From Acinetobacter bereziniae LMG 1003 = CIP 70.12 (GTDB lineage Bacteria; Pseudomonadota; Gammaproteobacteria; Pseudomonadales; Moraxellaceae): 58,923 bases of DNA. This document shows positions 52,047 through 58,923 of the stretch, in pieces; position 1 is the stretch's first letter; each line of letters opens with the position of its first letter. Below the pieces are notes generated by a model, which did not search any database, had not been told where the DNA came from, and worked only from the letters and a program-made list of their open reading frames with translations. Location of the stretch: contig NZ_KB849756.1 of the NCBI RefSeq assembly GCF_000368925.1, positions 1,405,433-1,464,355 of the forward strand, in the 5' to 3' direction. The translations under genes and the position numbers were made by a program.

Positions 52047-52814
52047 GTGCGCCCTACTGTACTTTGTTTTTCAGGTCTAGACCCTTCAGGTGGAGCTGGC
52101 TTACAAGCTGATATTGAAGCAATTGGTCAAAGTGGTGCGCATGCGGCAATTGCTTGTACAGCATTAACCATTCAAAACTCTCAACAAGTCTTTGGTTTTG
52201 AAGCGACCTCAAAACAACTCTTACTTGCTCAAGCCAATGCTGTTGTTGGCGACTTACCGATTAAAGCGGTGAAGTCTGGGATGCTGGGAACTACAGATAA
52301 CATTGCCGCTTTGGCTGATTTTTTAAGAGAACATCCAGACTATCTCTATGTGCTTGATCCAGTTTTAGTGGCGAATAGTGGTGGTTCTCTAGGTAATCAA
52401 GAGACCTTAGTTAAAGCCTTTGTTGAACTGATTCCGTTAGCAACTGTCATTACCCCAAACACAGTTGAGTTACGTGCCTTAACAGGTGAAGATAATATAG
52501 AACAGGCAACCCAGAAACTCTTTGAAATGGGTGCTCAAGCCGTTTTAGTTAAAGGTGGACATGAAGATACACCTGACTATATTCGCAATGCTTTATATGT
52601 AAATGGTGAAATGATCACTGAATCGAAATGTCCGCGTTTAGCAGGTGAATATCATGGCTCAGGTTGTTCACTTGCGAGCTTTATTGCTGGGCGCTTGGCA
52701 CTGGGTGATCAACTTAAAATTGCGGTACAACACGCCGAAACATGGTTATTTGGTGTATTGAAAAATGCAGAAACACCCATCGAAGGTGGGCAAAAAATTC
52801 CAAAACGTTTTTAA
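52047..52814 (+). CDS. thiD: Hydroxymethylpyrimidine/phosphomethylpyrimidine kinase
   Basis: A GTG at 52047 with AAGGA seven bases upstream gives 255 residues starting MRPTVLCFSGLDPSGGAG; a TTG seven codons earlier is rejected. The ribokinase-fold motifs GLDPSGGAGLQAD, LDPVLVANSGG and HGSGCSLASFIAG are complete. It phosphorylates HMP and HMP-P in thiamine synthesis. No TPP riboswitch is recognisable upstream. Confidence 0.9.
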   Translation: MRPTVLCFSGLDPSGGAGLQADIEAIGQSGAHAAIACTALTIQNSQQVFGFEATSKQLLLAQANAVVGDLPIKAVKSGMLGTTDNIAALADFLREHPDYLYVLDPVLVANSGGSLGNQETLVKAFVELIPLATVITPNTVELRALTGEDNIEQATQKLFEMGAQAVLVKGGHEDTPDYIRNALYVNGEMITESKCPRLAGEYHGSGCSLASFIAGRLALGDQLKIAVQHAETWLFGVLKNAETPIEGGQKIPKRF

Positions 52815-52838
52815 ACCTAATGATCCTAAACAAACTAA

Positions 52839-52882
52839 TGTCCAAAATTTTATCCATTCATTTATAGGTAAGGTTTTGGACA
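52839..52882 (+). repeat. Inverted repeat downstream of thiD
   Basis: TGTCCAAAA and TTTTGGACA flank 26 bases that can also partly pair (TTATCC with GGTAA). There is no T run after it. It may be the thiD transcript end or a small palindromic repeat. Confidence 0.45.
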
Positions 52883-52909
52883 ATTGATCAAACATAACAG
52901 AGAACAACA

Positions 52910-53455
52910 ATGATTAAAAAAAGCTCAATCATCTTGGCTTGTGTTTTTTCCCTCAGTCCACTCACTTTTGCCTTCCCCCAACAACAAACTGTTACAGGGA
53001 ATTTAAACTACACTGTAAATGGACAAAAAACTCAATTTTTATTTAAAAATGGCGATGAAGAGTTAGGGCAGCTCACCATTAAAACTGCATCAAAACGGCA
53101 AACATTCCCACTGCAAGAATTGCCTTATCAACGCTCCTACCAGATCTATTTTAATGATTATAATTTTGATGGATATACCGATATTGCAGTGTCTGCTCCA
53201 GATATGGGTATGGGGGTTTATGCTGTCTTTGATATTTTTCTTTACCAACCCAAAAGCAAAGATTATCAAGTATTAGATCAAAGTAAGATTGATTTTAGCC
53301 ATGCCCAATGTTCTATATTGGCAGATCTCAAATTGATTCCTCAGAAAAAACAAATGACCAGTTCATGTCGAGGTGGCGCAAGATGGTGGGTTGATACCTT
53401 TGAATTTAAACATGGGCAATGGAAATGGTTAAAATCTAAGGCAGAGGATGAATGA
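52910..53455 (+). CDS. Secreted protein of unknown function with FG-GAP-like motif
   Basis: The 181-residue protein has a signal peptide (MIKKSSIILACVFSLSPLTFAFP). The mature part contains YFNDYNFDGYTDIAVSAPDMG, an acidic FG-GAP/XAC2610-like calcium-type loop. Two cysteines may pair in the periplasm. Homologues are common but uncharacterised. It stands 95 bases after thiD in the same direction without an obvious functional link. Confidence 0.65.
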   Translation: MIKKSSIILACVFSLSPLTFAFPQQQTVTGNLNYTVNGQKTQFLFKNGDEELGQLTIKTASKRQTFPLQELPYQRSYQIYFNDYNFDGYTDIAVSAPDMGMGVYAVFDIFLYQPKSKDYQVLDQSKIDFSHAQCSILADLKLIPQKKQMTSSCRGGARWWVDTFEFKHGQWKWLKSKAEDE

Positions 53456-53617
53456 TTCAACAATTTTATGATCAGCGCGTCTTAAAAAATCAGCACAATA
53501 AATAGCAAGGACCAAAAACTTTACCCACCCCATATAAAAGCGTAAATTAATAACTTGAAATGGTGATCATGCTTTTTCAATGAAATTAATCATTATAACA
53601 AAATGAGAAGATAACGA

Positions 53618-54424
53618 TTGTCCAAACGTATTCATCAAATCACCCCATTAAGCCTTCCTATTGCTGGCACAGAAGCAATATCGTTGTTGACGGAGCACTC
53701 TTTTCCTCGGCATTCACATGATTACTTTGGTATAGGTATTATTACACGGGGAGCACAACGTTCTTGGAGTTTAATTGGTCAAGTGGAAGCAGCATCTGGT
53801 GATGTCATTATCGTAAATCCCGGTGAAATTCATGATGGTATTCCTATTGATGGACCACGTTGTTGGCAAATGATTTATTTTCAACCAGAACTATTGCAAC
53901 AAGAATTGCTTGCTGAAGGACGCTGTGCAGATGCCATATTGCATCCACTCATACATGATCAGTTATTGAGTCAGCATTTATCTCAACTTTTTAAACATAT
54001 GTCTCAACCTGACATTGAAAGTGTTGCATTAGAAGAAATGCTTTTGTTTAGTTTAATGCATACAAGTCGTCATCACATACTCTCGAAAAAACATCGACCC
54101 ACGCAACACTTTTCTGTAAAGCGTGCTAAAGAATATCTTGACGAGATGTCTGGATATACAGTTACTCTGAGTGAGCTCGCTGATTTATGCGATATCAGTC
54201 GATTTCAACTACTCAGAAGTTTTTCGCATGAATTTGGCATTACACCACATGCTTACTTAATGCAACGACGTGTTTGCCAAGCGAGAAACTACCTATTACA
54301 AGGAAAAACTTTAGTTGAAGCTGCTTTATTTGCAGGCTTTGCCGATCAGAGTCATATGACAAGAGCCTTTGCACGTCAATTTGCAATGACGCCAAGTCGC
54401 TATCAAAAATATTATTTGTGTTAA
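53618..54424 (+). CDS. AraC-family transcriptional regulator
   Basis: The 268-residue protein begins at a TTG at 53618, and no better start is visible. A cupin-like sensing domain (HSFPRHSHDYFGIGIITRGAQR) is followed by two helix-turn-helix motifs: VTLSELADLCDISRFQLLRSF and TLVEAALFAGFADQSHMTRAF. It is 80 bases upstream of a LysE-type exporter and probably controls it in response to an exported solute. Confidence 0.85.
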   Translation: MSKRIHQITPLSLPIAGTEAISLLTEHSFPRHSHDYFGIGIITRGAQRSWSLIGQVEAASGDVIIVNPGEIHDGIPIDGPRCWQMIYFQPELLQQELLAEGRCADAILHPLIHDQLLSQHLSQLFKHMSQPDIESVALEEMLLFSLMHTSRHHILSKKHRPTQHFSVKRAKEYLDEMSGYTVTLSELADLCDISRFQLLRSFSHEFGITPHAYLMQRRVCQARNYLLQGKTLVEAALFAGFADQSHMTRAFARQFAMTPSRYQKYYLC

Positions 54425-54504
54425 AAGTATCCTGCAATTTTATTCAAGACTTTAATTTTATATCTTTAAGATAATCAAGCTTCATTTATATTTGGAGCAG
54501 GCTC

Positions 54505-55125
54505 ATGTACATGAGTTTCGAATTTTTAATTACATCACTTATTGTTGTTATTTCACCGGGTACAGGTGCCATTTATACCATAGCCACAGGGATATCACGT
54601 GGTACAAAAGCCAGTTTGATTGCTGCAATTGCATGTACATTAGGGATTATTCCCCATATATTCATAGCAATCCTCGGACTGGCGTTCGTGTTTACCATGA
54701 GTAGCTCAGTATTTATGATTTTAAAGTTTCTAGGTGTGACTTATTTACTATATATGGCTTGGTCAACACTCCAAGAGAAAGGCTCCTTTCAATTTGAACA
54801 AAATGAGACTAAGCACTCCTCTCTTAAAATTATCAAACACGCAATATTTATTAATTTATTCAATCCAAAACTTCCCTTGTTTTTTTTAGCTTTTTTACCT
54901 CAGTTTATTTCTAGCCATACCGCTCAACCTATATTGGACATGCTCGGCTTAAGTCTAATATTTATGCTGCTTACATTAGTTGTTTTTATTTTCTATGGGT
55001 GTTTCGCTGCAATGATGCGCCGATATGTGTTAGGAAAACCGAGTGTACTAAAATGGCTTAGGCGCATATTTTCTATGAGTTTTGTTGGTTTAAGTATGAA
55101 ACTCTTATTTAGTTCAAAATCATGA
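54505..55125 (+). CDS. LysE/RhtB-family exporter
   Basis: The 206-residue protein has the LysE signature ISPGTGAIYTIATGIS (about 17-32) and five to six membrane helices. The family exports amino acids or related metabolites. GGAG precedes the ATG at 54505 by seven bases. It follows an AraC-type regulator, a frequent pairing in which the regulator senses the exported solute. It is a different subfamily from the LysE gene at 14600-15220 because the motif is PGTG rather than PGPD. Confidence 0.85.
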   Translation: MYMSFEFLITSLIVVISPGTGAIYTIATGISRGTKASLIAAIACTLGIIPHIFIAILGLAFVFTMSSSVFMILKFLGVTYLLYMAWSTLQEKGSFQFEQNETKHSSLKIIKHAIFINLFNPKLPLFFLAFLPQFISSHTAQPILDMLGLSLIFMLLTLVVFIFYGCFAAMMRRYVLGKPSVLKWLRRIFSMSFVGLSMKLLFSSKS

Positions 55126-55206
55126 AAGTTTTACTCTCTTTCTAAGTGTCTAAATCATATATACGATTTGATCAAAGTGAAGAATTGAAAAGCTATTTAT
55201 AGCATT

Positions 55207-55265
55207 GCTCAAATTTAATTTCGTTTTGACGGAGATTAAGTCAAAAAATTAATTCAAATTTGAGC
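55207..55265 (-). repeat. Nested inverted repeat downstream of ogt
   Basis: The outer arms GCTCAAATTT and AAATTTGAGC enclose an inner hairpin TTTTGAC / GTCAAAA. It starts at the ogt stop codon and may be its terminator, although the T run is weak. Confidence 0.5.
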
Positions 55266-55756
55266 TAAATTTTCTCCAACTTTAATAACACATCCTTATT
55301 TTCCAAACCTCCGGCAAAACCTACCAATTTACCATTTGCACCCACCACACGATGACATGGTGCAATAATAGAAATTGGATTTTTACCATTCGCAGCGCCG
55401 ACTGCCCGAACGGCTTTCACGTTGCCAATCTGTTCAGCAATTTGCTTATAACTTCGCGTTTCACCAAATGGAATCGTAAGTAAAGCTTGCCAAACCTTTT
55501 GTTGAAACTCTGTTCCAGCAAAATCTAGGGCTAAGTCAAATTGGGTTCGATGTCCTTGAAAATATTCATTCAATTGTTGCTGTGTTTCCAACAAAACAGG
55601 ATGATTTTTATTTTCAATCAATTGTGCTAAACGAACACGTTTAGGATTTTCATTTTCCCAAAGTACTGCAACCAACGCTTGATCGTGGGCCACTAGTTTT
55701 AATGTTCCTACAGGTGAATTCATTTCCATAAATGAAAGCTGCATCAATTGACTCAC
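55265..55756 (-). CDS. ogt: Methylated-DNA--protein-cysteine methyltransferase
   Basis: The 163-residue protein has the active-site motif PCHRVVGANGKLVGFAGG with the acceptor cysteine and the helix-turn-helix segment FQQKVWQALLTIPFGETRSY. It repairs O6-methylguanine in one turnover. The N-terminal domain is the short Ogt type without an Ada zinc region. It lies on the same strand as the two SMR exporter genes but 30 bases after the first one. Confidence 0.92.
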   Translation of the reverse strand: MSQLMQLSFMEMNSPVGTLKLVAHDQALVAVLWENENPKRVRLAQLIENKNHPVLLETQQQLNEYFQGHRTQFDLALDFAGTEFQQKVWQALLTIPFGETRSYKQIAEQIGNVKAVRAVGAANGKNPISIIAPCHRVVGANGKLVGFAGGLENKDVLLKLEKI

Positions 55757-55786
55757 TGTTGCTGATATCTATTTTCACAGATTAAC

Positions 55787-56104
55787 TTAGCTTGAAGATA
55801 ATTTCATCAACACTAAACCGGAAATAATCAGCACAGCAGCCAACATCCGCATGGCAGATGCCGGTTCACCTAAAAAGAAGATACCGACAGCAAATGAACC
55901 CACAGCGCCAATTCCTGTCCAAACCGTATAGGCAGTACCAAGTGGTAAGCTTTTCATTGCATAAGATAATAAGGCAAAACTTGCGATCATAAAAATAAGG
56001 GTTAAAACACTAGGAATCAGTTTACTAAAGCCATCTGAGACCTTCATAAAATATGCCCAAACCACCTCAAATAACCCTGCAACCGCCAATAAAACCCATG
56101 CCAT
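55787..56104 (-). CDS. gdx: SMR-family exporter, Gdx/SugE type (first copy)
   Basis: At 105 residues it is a complete four-helix SMR protein. The Gdx/SugE hallmark GTAYTVWTGIGAVG and the conserved Glu in AVAGLFEVVWAY are present. Gdx-type pumps export guanidinium; they are not broad drug pumps. It is the second gene of a pair, separated from the upstream copy by a terminator hairpin, and about 70 percent alike by eye. Confidence 0.85.
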   Translation of the reverse strand: MAWVLLAVAGLFEVVWAYFMKVSDGFSKLIPSVLTLIFMIASFALLSYAMKSLPLGTAYTVWTGIGAVGSFAVGIFFLGEPASAMRMLAAVLIISGLVLMKLSSS

Positions 56105-56154
56105 TCGATATTCACCATTTTCTATATGTTATTTCTCAATATGATCACACAAAA

Positions 56155-56183
56155 AAGTGCCATCCCCAATCAGGATGGCACTT
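56155..56183 (-). terminator. Terminator between the two SMR genes
   Basis: A perfect 11-base stem, AAGTGCCATCC / GGATGGCACTT, is followed on the minus strand by TTTTTTG. Read-through of this hairpin would set the expression of the downstream copy. Confidence 0.85.
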
Positions 56184-56194
56184 CGATATTCCAA

Positions 56195-56512
56195 TTAACT
56201 GGATGAAAGCTTCATCAGCACTAGACCGAAAATAATCAGTACAGCTGCCAGCATACGCATTGCTGTTGCAGGTTCACCGAGGATAAAAATCCCCACTAAG
56301 AATGAACCAATTGCACCAATTCCTGTCCAAATGGTATAAGCCGTTCCCAATGGCAAGGTACGCATCGCATATGCCAATAGACCAAAACTTAAAATCATAA
56401 AAAATAAAGTGATAATGCTCGGTGTGAGCTTAGTAAATCCTTCAGACATTTTCATGGTATATGCCCAAACGATTTCAAAGATACCTGCAAAGACGAGAAC
56501 AATCCAAGCCAT
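56195..56512 (-). CDS. gdx: SMR-family exporter, Gdx/SugE type (second copy, riboswitch proximal)
   Basis: The start is the ATG at 56512 with GGAG six bases upstream; the frame can extend four codons further. It is 105 residues with GTAYTIWTGIGAIG and the membrane Glu in FAGIFEIVWAY. It is the promoter-proximal copy, with a probable guanidine-II riboswitch in its 5' leader, which supports guanidinium export. Confidence 0.87.
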   Translation of the reverse strand: MAWIVLVFAGIFEIVWAYTMKMSEGFTKLTPSIITLFFMILSFGLLAYAMRTLPLGTAYTIWTGIGAIGSFLVGIFILGEPATAMRMLAAVLIIFGLVLMKLSSS

Positions 56513-56537
56513 GACCAGCTCCAAAATTAAATTAGAA

Positions 56538-56585
56538 TCAGGTCGTCCTGACGATTTTTCTCAGATTGAGGGAGGTCGTTCCTCC
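56538..56585 (-). promoter_or_regulatory. Probable guanidine-II (mini-ykkC) riboswitch
   Basis: In the leader of the SMR gene two hairpins share the ACGA loop: GGAGGAACGACCTCC (one extra A before the loop) and TCAGGACGACCTGA (perfect), separated by 20 bases. Two short hairpins with ACGR loops are the definition of the guanidine-II class, which controls SMR exporters of this type. The match of structure and gene makes the call strong. Confidence 0.75.
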
Positions 56586-56729
56586 TAAAGAATCCTAATT
56601 ATATCAACTCATCTGACTAAATTTATTAAAATTTACAAAATTTGACCTTATTTACATTTGAATGGTACTTTTTCATCAGGCTTGCTTTATGATCATTCAC
56701 AGTCATTATAAAAGCGGAGTAGATACGCC

Positions 56730-57221
56730 ATGAAACATGATTATTGGGGTGAAATTCATCCAAGTTGGGCAGGATTTAGTTCAGAAACTTTTTTTTCACA
56801 TACATTTTTTAATCAACATGCAGATCGAGAAATTTTTTTGGGAGAAGAGTTCGATGAAGAAGGTAATGAAATAGAACAAGAACCTGATCAAGAACAACTT
56901 AATGCATTCGCCAAAACATATCAAAAATTTCTACAAAATTTTGAACAACACCTCAAAACAATACAGCAACATGCTTTCGAACGTTACCAAAAACTTTATG
57001 CACACCACTATGAAAATCCTGAAAAGTCAGGAGAAGCGGCTTTAAGTATTCACGATGTTGAGTCACATAATCCTTATATTCAAACCATGTTAAATTTACG
57101 ACTAAGTTCACCAGACATATTAAGGCTATCCATTCATTATGATTTGGATACTGAGCACGGAATGGAGTTTAAGTTTGTCAATGATCAGCTTGAAACCGTA
57201 GCAGGTATCGCTGAAACATAA
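56730..57221 (+). CDS. Acidic protein of unknown function
   Basis: The 163-residue protein has no signal peptide or membrane helix and is rich in Glu, Gln and Phe. It begins MKHDYWGEIHPSWAGF and has a helical middle with Gln/His repeats and a C-terminal strand region (LRLSIHYDLDTEHGMEFKF). It recalls small DUF-type proteins linked to polymorphic toxin immunity, but I cannot assign a family. GGAG lies upstream of the ATG and a terminator follows. Confidence 0.55.
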   Translation: MKHDYWGEIHPSWAGFSSETFFSHTFFNQHADREIFLGEEFDEEGNEIEQEPDQEQLNAFAKTYQKFLQNFEQHLKTIQQHAFERYQKLYAHHYENPEKSGEAALSIHDVESHNPYIQTMLNLRLSSPDILRLSIHYDLDTEHGMEFKFVNDQLETVAGIAET

Positions 57222-57255
57222 AAGGTCACCTCCTCAGAAGTGACCTTTTATTTAT
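57221..57255 (+). terminator. Bidirectional terminator between convergent genes
   Basis: The stem AAAGGTCAC / GTGACCTTT is followed by TTATTTATTTTT. It can also serve the minus-strand copB gene. Confidence 0.8.
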
Positions 57256-57271
57256 TTTTGAAAATAAAAAA

Positions 57272-58204
57272 TTAGAATCTTAAACGCAACCCTGCACCAT
57301 ATAACCAACCGTTTTCTGAATCAGTTGCTGTTTGCCATTGGGTTTCTTTATTACCCTTAGAGTAAGTATAGGCAACACTGACATAAGGCATGACTTTTTT
57401 GGTGATTTCATAACGTGTTTCTAAACCCGTCGTCATACTGTTTAGACCTGACTTTTTTGCATATCGAGAGTCATCACTAAAGACCACATTGAGATCTAAA
57501 TATGGCTGCAAAATCAGTTTTTGAGTTAACAGTAAATCACGTGAGGTTTCTAAACTAAACGCCACTCTGCTGTCTTGACCAAAATAAAGATAAGCATCTG
57601 TTTCAAAGAAATACTGCGCCAAACCATGCAAACCGAGTGCAGCATCTACACGTTCTTGATCAGTTTCTCGTTCAGGATTATCACTATAACGCACACCCGC
57701 TTGAACATCCCAGAATGCTGCAATATTACGGCTATATAAGGCACTCAGATCATATTCAGCTTTGCTTGATTCGGCTTTACTGGAACTTCCTTTAATAAAC
57801 AGTTTATTTTCATCTGTTCCAACTCTGAGTTCGAATGAAGAATCCAGAGTACCTTTACCATCCTCATCCAACATCCAGGCATTGTCGATCGTTACCCGTT
57901 GATATACTTGTCCACCATGCTCCTTTCGATGGTCATGTGTATCATGGGATAAACCCGTATTTGCTGAGTCATTACTCTGCTCAGCATCCATTTGATGTTG
58001 AGAATGATCAACTGTTTGGTTTGGGTTTTCCATTGAGTTCATTTTGGAATGATCCATGGATGAATTGCTCATCGTCGTGGTGGATTCAGTGATTGCATTC
58101 GTTACACCTTGCAGCTGATGACCTTCATGGGCGATTGCTAAACCACTGACTGACAACAATGAAATATTTAAAACTGATTTTGAAAAAAGATTAATGATTC
58201 GCAT
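57272..58204 (-). CDS. copB: Copper resistance protein B (outer membrane)
   Basis: The 310-residue protein has a signal peptide and a His/Met-rich N-terminal stretch (MDHSKMNSMENPNQTVDHSQ). The C-terminal two thirds match CopB: NAWMLDEDGKGTLDSSFELR, and VRYSDNPERETDQERV and the end GWLYGAGLRLRF. It forms an outer-membrane barrel that sequesters copper. It overlaps the end of copA by 14 bases, so they are co-transcribed. Confidence 0.92.
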   Translation of the reverse strand: MRIINLFSKSVLNISLLSVSGLAIAHEGHQLQGVTNAITESTTTMSNSSMDHSKMNSMENPNQTVDHSQHQMDAEQSNDSANTGLSHDTHDHRKEHGGQVYQRVTIDNAWMLDEDGKGTLDSSFELRVGTDENKLFIKGSSSKAESSKAEYDLSALYSRNIAAFWDVQAGVRYSDNPERETDQERVDAALGLHGLAQYFFETDAYLYFGQDSRVAFSLETSRDLLLTQKLILQPYLDLNVVFSDDSRYAKKSGLNSMTTGLETRYEITKKVMPYVSVAYTYSKGNKETQWQTATDSENGWLYGAGLRLRF

Positions 58205-58923
58205 GTTCGCCTCCTTTCATTTCAGTTTTTTGATTTGCTTTTGTTGCTTGAATAGGTTGTGTTGACACTTTGCCATCACTGACATTTGCAACAATCAACT
58301 TATTCATCATGCCTGACGTCATGTGATACAACAGATGACAATGGATTGCCCATTCACCTAATTCATCAGCAGTAAGCAATGCCGTCACTGTTTTACCTGG
58401 CGGTACAACAACAGTGTGTTTATTTGGCATATCTACTGGAGGTTGACCATTTTCCAACTGCATAAACATGCCATGCAAATGCATTGGATGCGCCATCATG
58501 CTGTCATTAATAAATTTAATACGAATGCGCTCACCGTATTTCACTTTAAGCGGTTCAGCCTCGCTAAATTTTTTACCGTTAATCGTCCAGACATAACGCT
58601 CCATGGTTCCACCTAAACGCACCACCAGTTCGCTGGTCGCCTCACGCGTATCTGGTTGTGGTGTGAGTGACTTTAAATCACTGTATTGAAGCGCTTTATC
58701 TCCTTGAGGTGTTGAAGCATTTGCCCAACCATAAACCACTTGGTCATTCTTAGACTTTGAGGCTTGGTCATGCTGAGAATGATCCATGCCTTGCATACTG
58801 TCAGCACTCATCTTCGAATGGTCCATGCCCTGCATACTGTCAGCATTCATCTTCGAATGGTCCATGCCCTGCATACCGTCAGCACTCATCTTCGAATGGT
58901 CCATGCCCTGCATACTGTCAGCA
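58191..58923 (-). CDS. copA: Copper resistance multicopper oxidase CopA (C-terminal part only)
   Basis: The gene runs off the window; only the last 240 or so residues are present. The copper sites of the C-terminal cupredoxin domain are clear: HPMHLHG and WAIHCHLLYHMTSGMM. Upstream is a tandem array of 13-residue MQGMDHSKMSADS repeats, a Met/His copper-binding segment. CopA oxidises or stores copper in the periplasm. It precedes copB. Confidence 0.93.
   Translation of the reverse strand, partial: ADSMQGMDHSKMSADGMQGMDHSKMNADSMQGMDHSKMSADSMQGMDHSQHDQASKSKNDQVVYGWANASTPQGDKALQYSDLKSLTPQPDTREATSELVVRLGGTMERYVWTINGKKFSEAEPLKVKYGERIRIKFINDSMMAHPMHLHGMFMQLENGQPPVDMPNKHTVVVPPGKTVTALLTADELGEWAIHCHLLYHMTSGMMNKLIVANVSDGKVSTQPIQATKANQKTEMKGGEHANH
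58784..58923 (-). repeat. Tandem 39-base repeat in copA
   Basis: The unit starts with CCATGCC at 58784, 58823, 58862 and 58901, exactly 39 bases apart, and encodes a Met-Gln-Gly-Met-Asp-His-Ser-Lys repeat. Copies differ in one to three bases. It continues beyond the window, so the copy number is unknown. Confidence 0.9.

Noticed and set aside
58784..58923. CRISPR-like array
   Set aside because: The 39-base units are contiguous without spacers and encode the Met/His repeats of CopA.
1..58923. tRNA, rRNA or prophage genes
   Set aside because: I found no cloverleaf-like or ribosomal RNA sequence, no phage structural genes and no integrase apart from the IS transposase.

Overview
The window looks like a piece of a low-GC gammaproteobacterial chromosome, most likely Acinetobacter (Moraxellaceae). 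The reasons are a str operon (rpsL-rpsG-fusA-tuf), an aat-bpt pair next to trxB and ftsK, hemJ directly behind fabB, a compact dad alanine-catabolism locus with its Lrp-type regulator, and AT-rich third codon positions. I ran no database search. Family names rest on recognised motifs and remembered homologues.

Layout. 1-4.5 kb: the end of a type I secretion operon (TolC-like channel cut by the window edge, LapB-like ABC exporter, HlyD/LapC-like adaptor). 4.9-10.4 kb, minus strand: a porin, an NCS1 permease, a COG0523 GTPase and a metal-dependent amidohydrolase, probably an uptake and hydrolysis module. 10.8-15.2 kb: small lipoprotein, acyltransferase, unknown protein, NlpE-like lipoprotein, an intact IS3-family (IS150-type) element, and a LysE exporter. 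The IS sits in the loop of a former bidirectional terminator. 15.4-24.6 kb: ftsK, trxB, a methyltransferase, the N-end-rule transferases aat and bpt, rimI and a metal-dependent hydrolase. 24.8-29.5 kb, minus strand: the str operon with a recognisable promoter, a leader hairpin and a possible 20-codon ORF between rpsG and fusA. 29.5-31.0 kb: an EcsC-family protein with a histone-H1-like tail.

31.4-42.3 kb is the most interesting segment: a five-gene set MoxR ATPase - DUF5682 - VWA - SWIM zinc finger - DUF4132/HEAT. The first four genes overlap at their stop and start codons. It resembles the poorly understood E. coli yehL-yehM-yehP-yehQ/yehI region and looks like a chaperone-type AAA+/VWA system of unknown target.

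42.6-59 kb: fabB, hemJ, an OafA-type acyltransferase, the dad operon (dadA-dadX-ridA-cycA) divergent from an Lrp-type regulator with two matching operators between them, a HAD phosphatase, thiD, a secreted protein, an AraC regulator with a LysE exporter, ogt, two tandem Gdx/SugE-type SMR exporters behind a probable guanidine-II (mini-ykkC) riboswitch, an unknown acidic protein, and copB plus the 3' part of copA with Met/His repeats.

Several start codons were moved downstream of the longest possible reading frame because a Shine-Dalgarno sequence and ATG/GTG are better placed there. Each case is noted in its entry.
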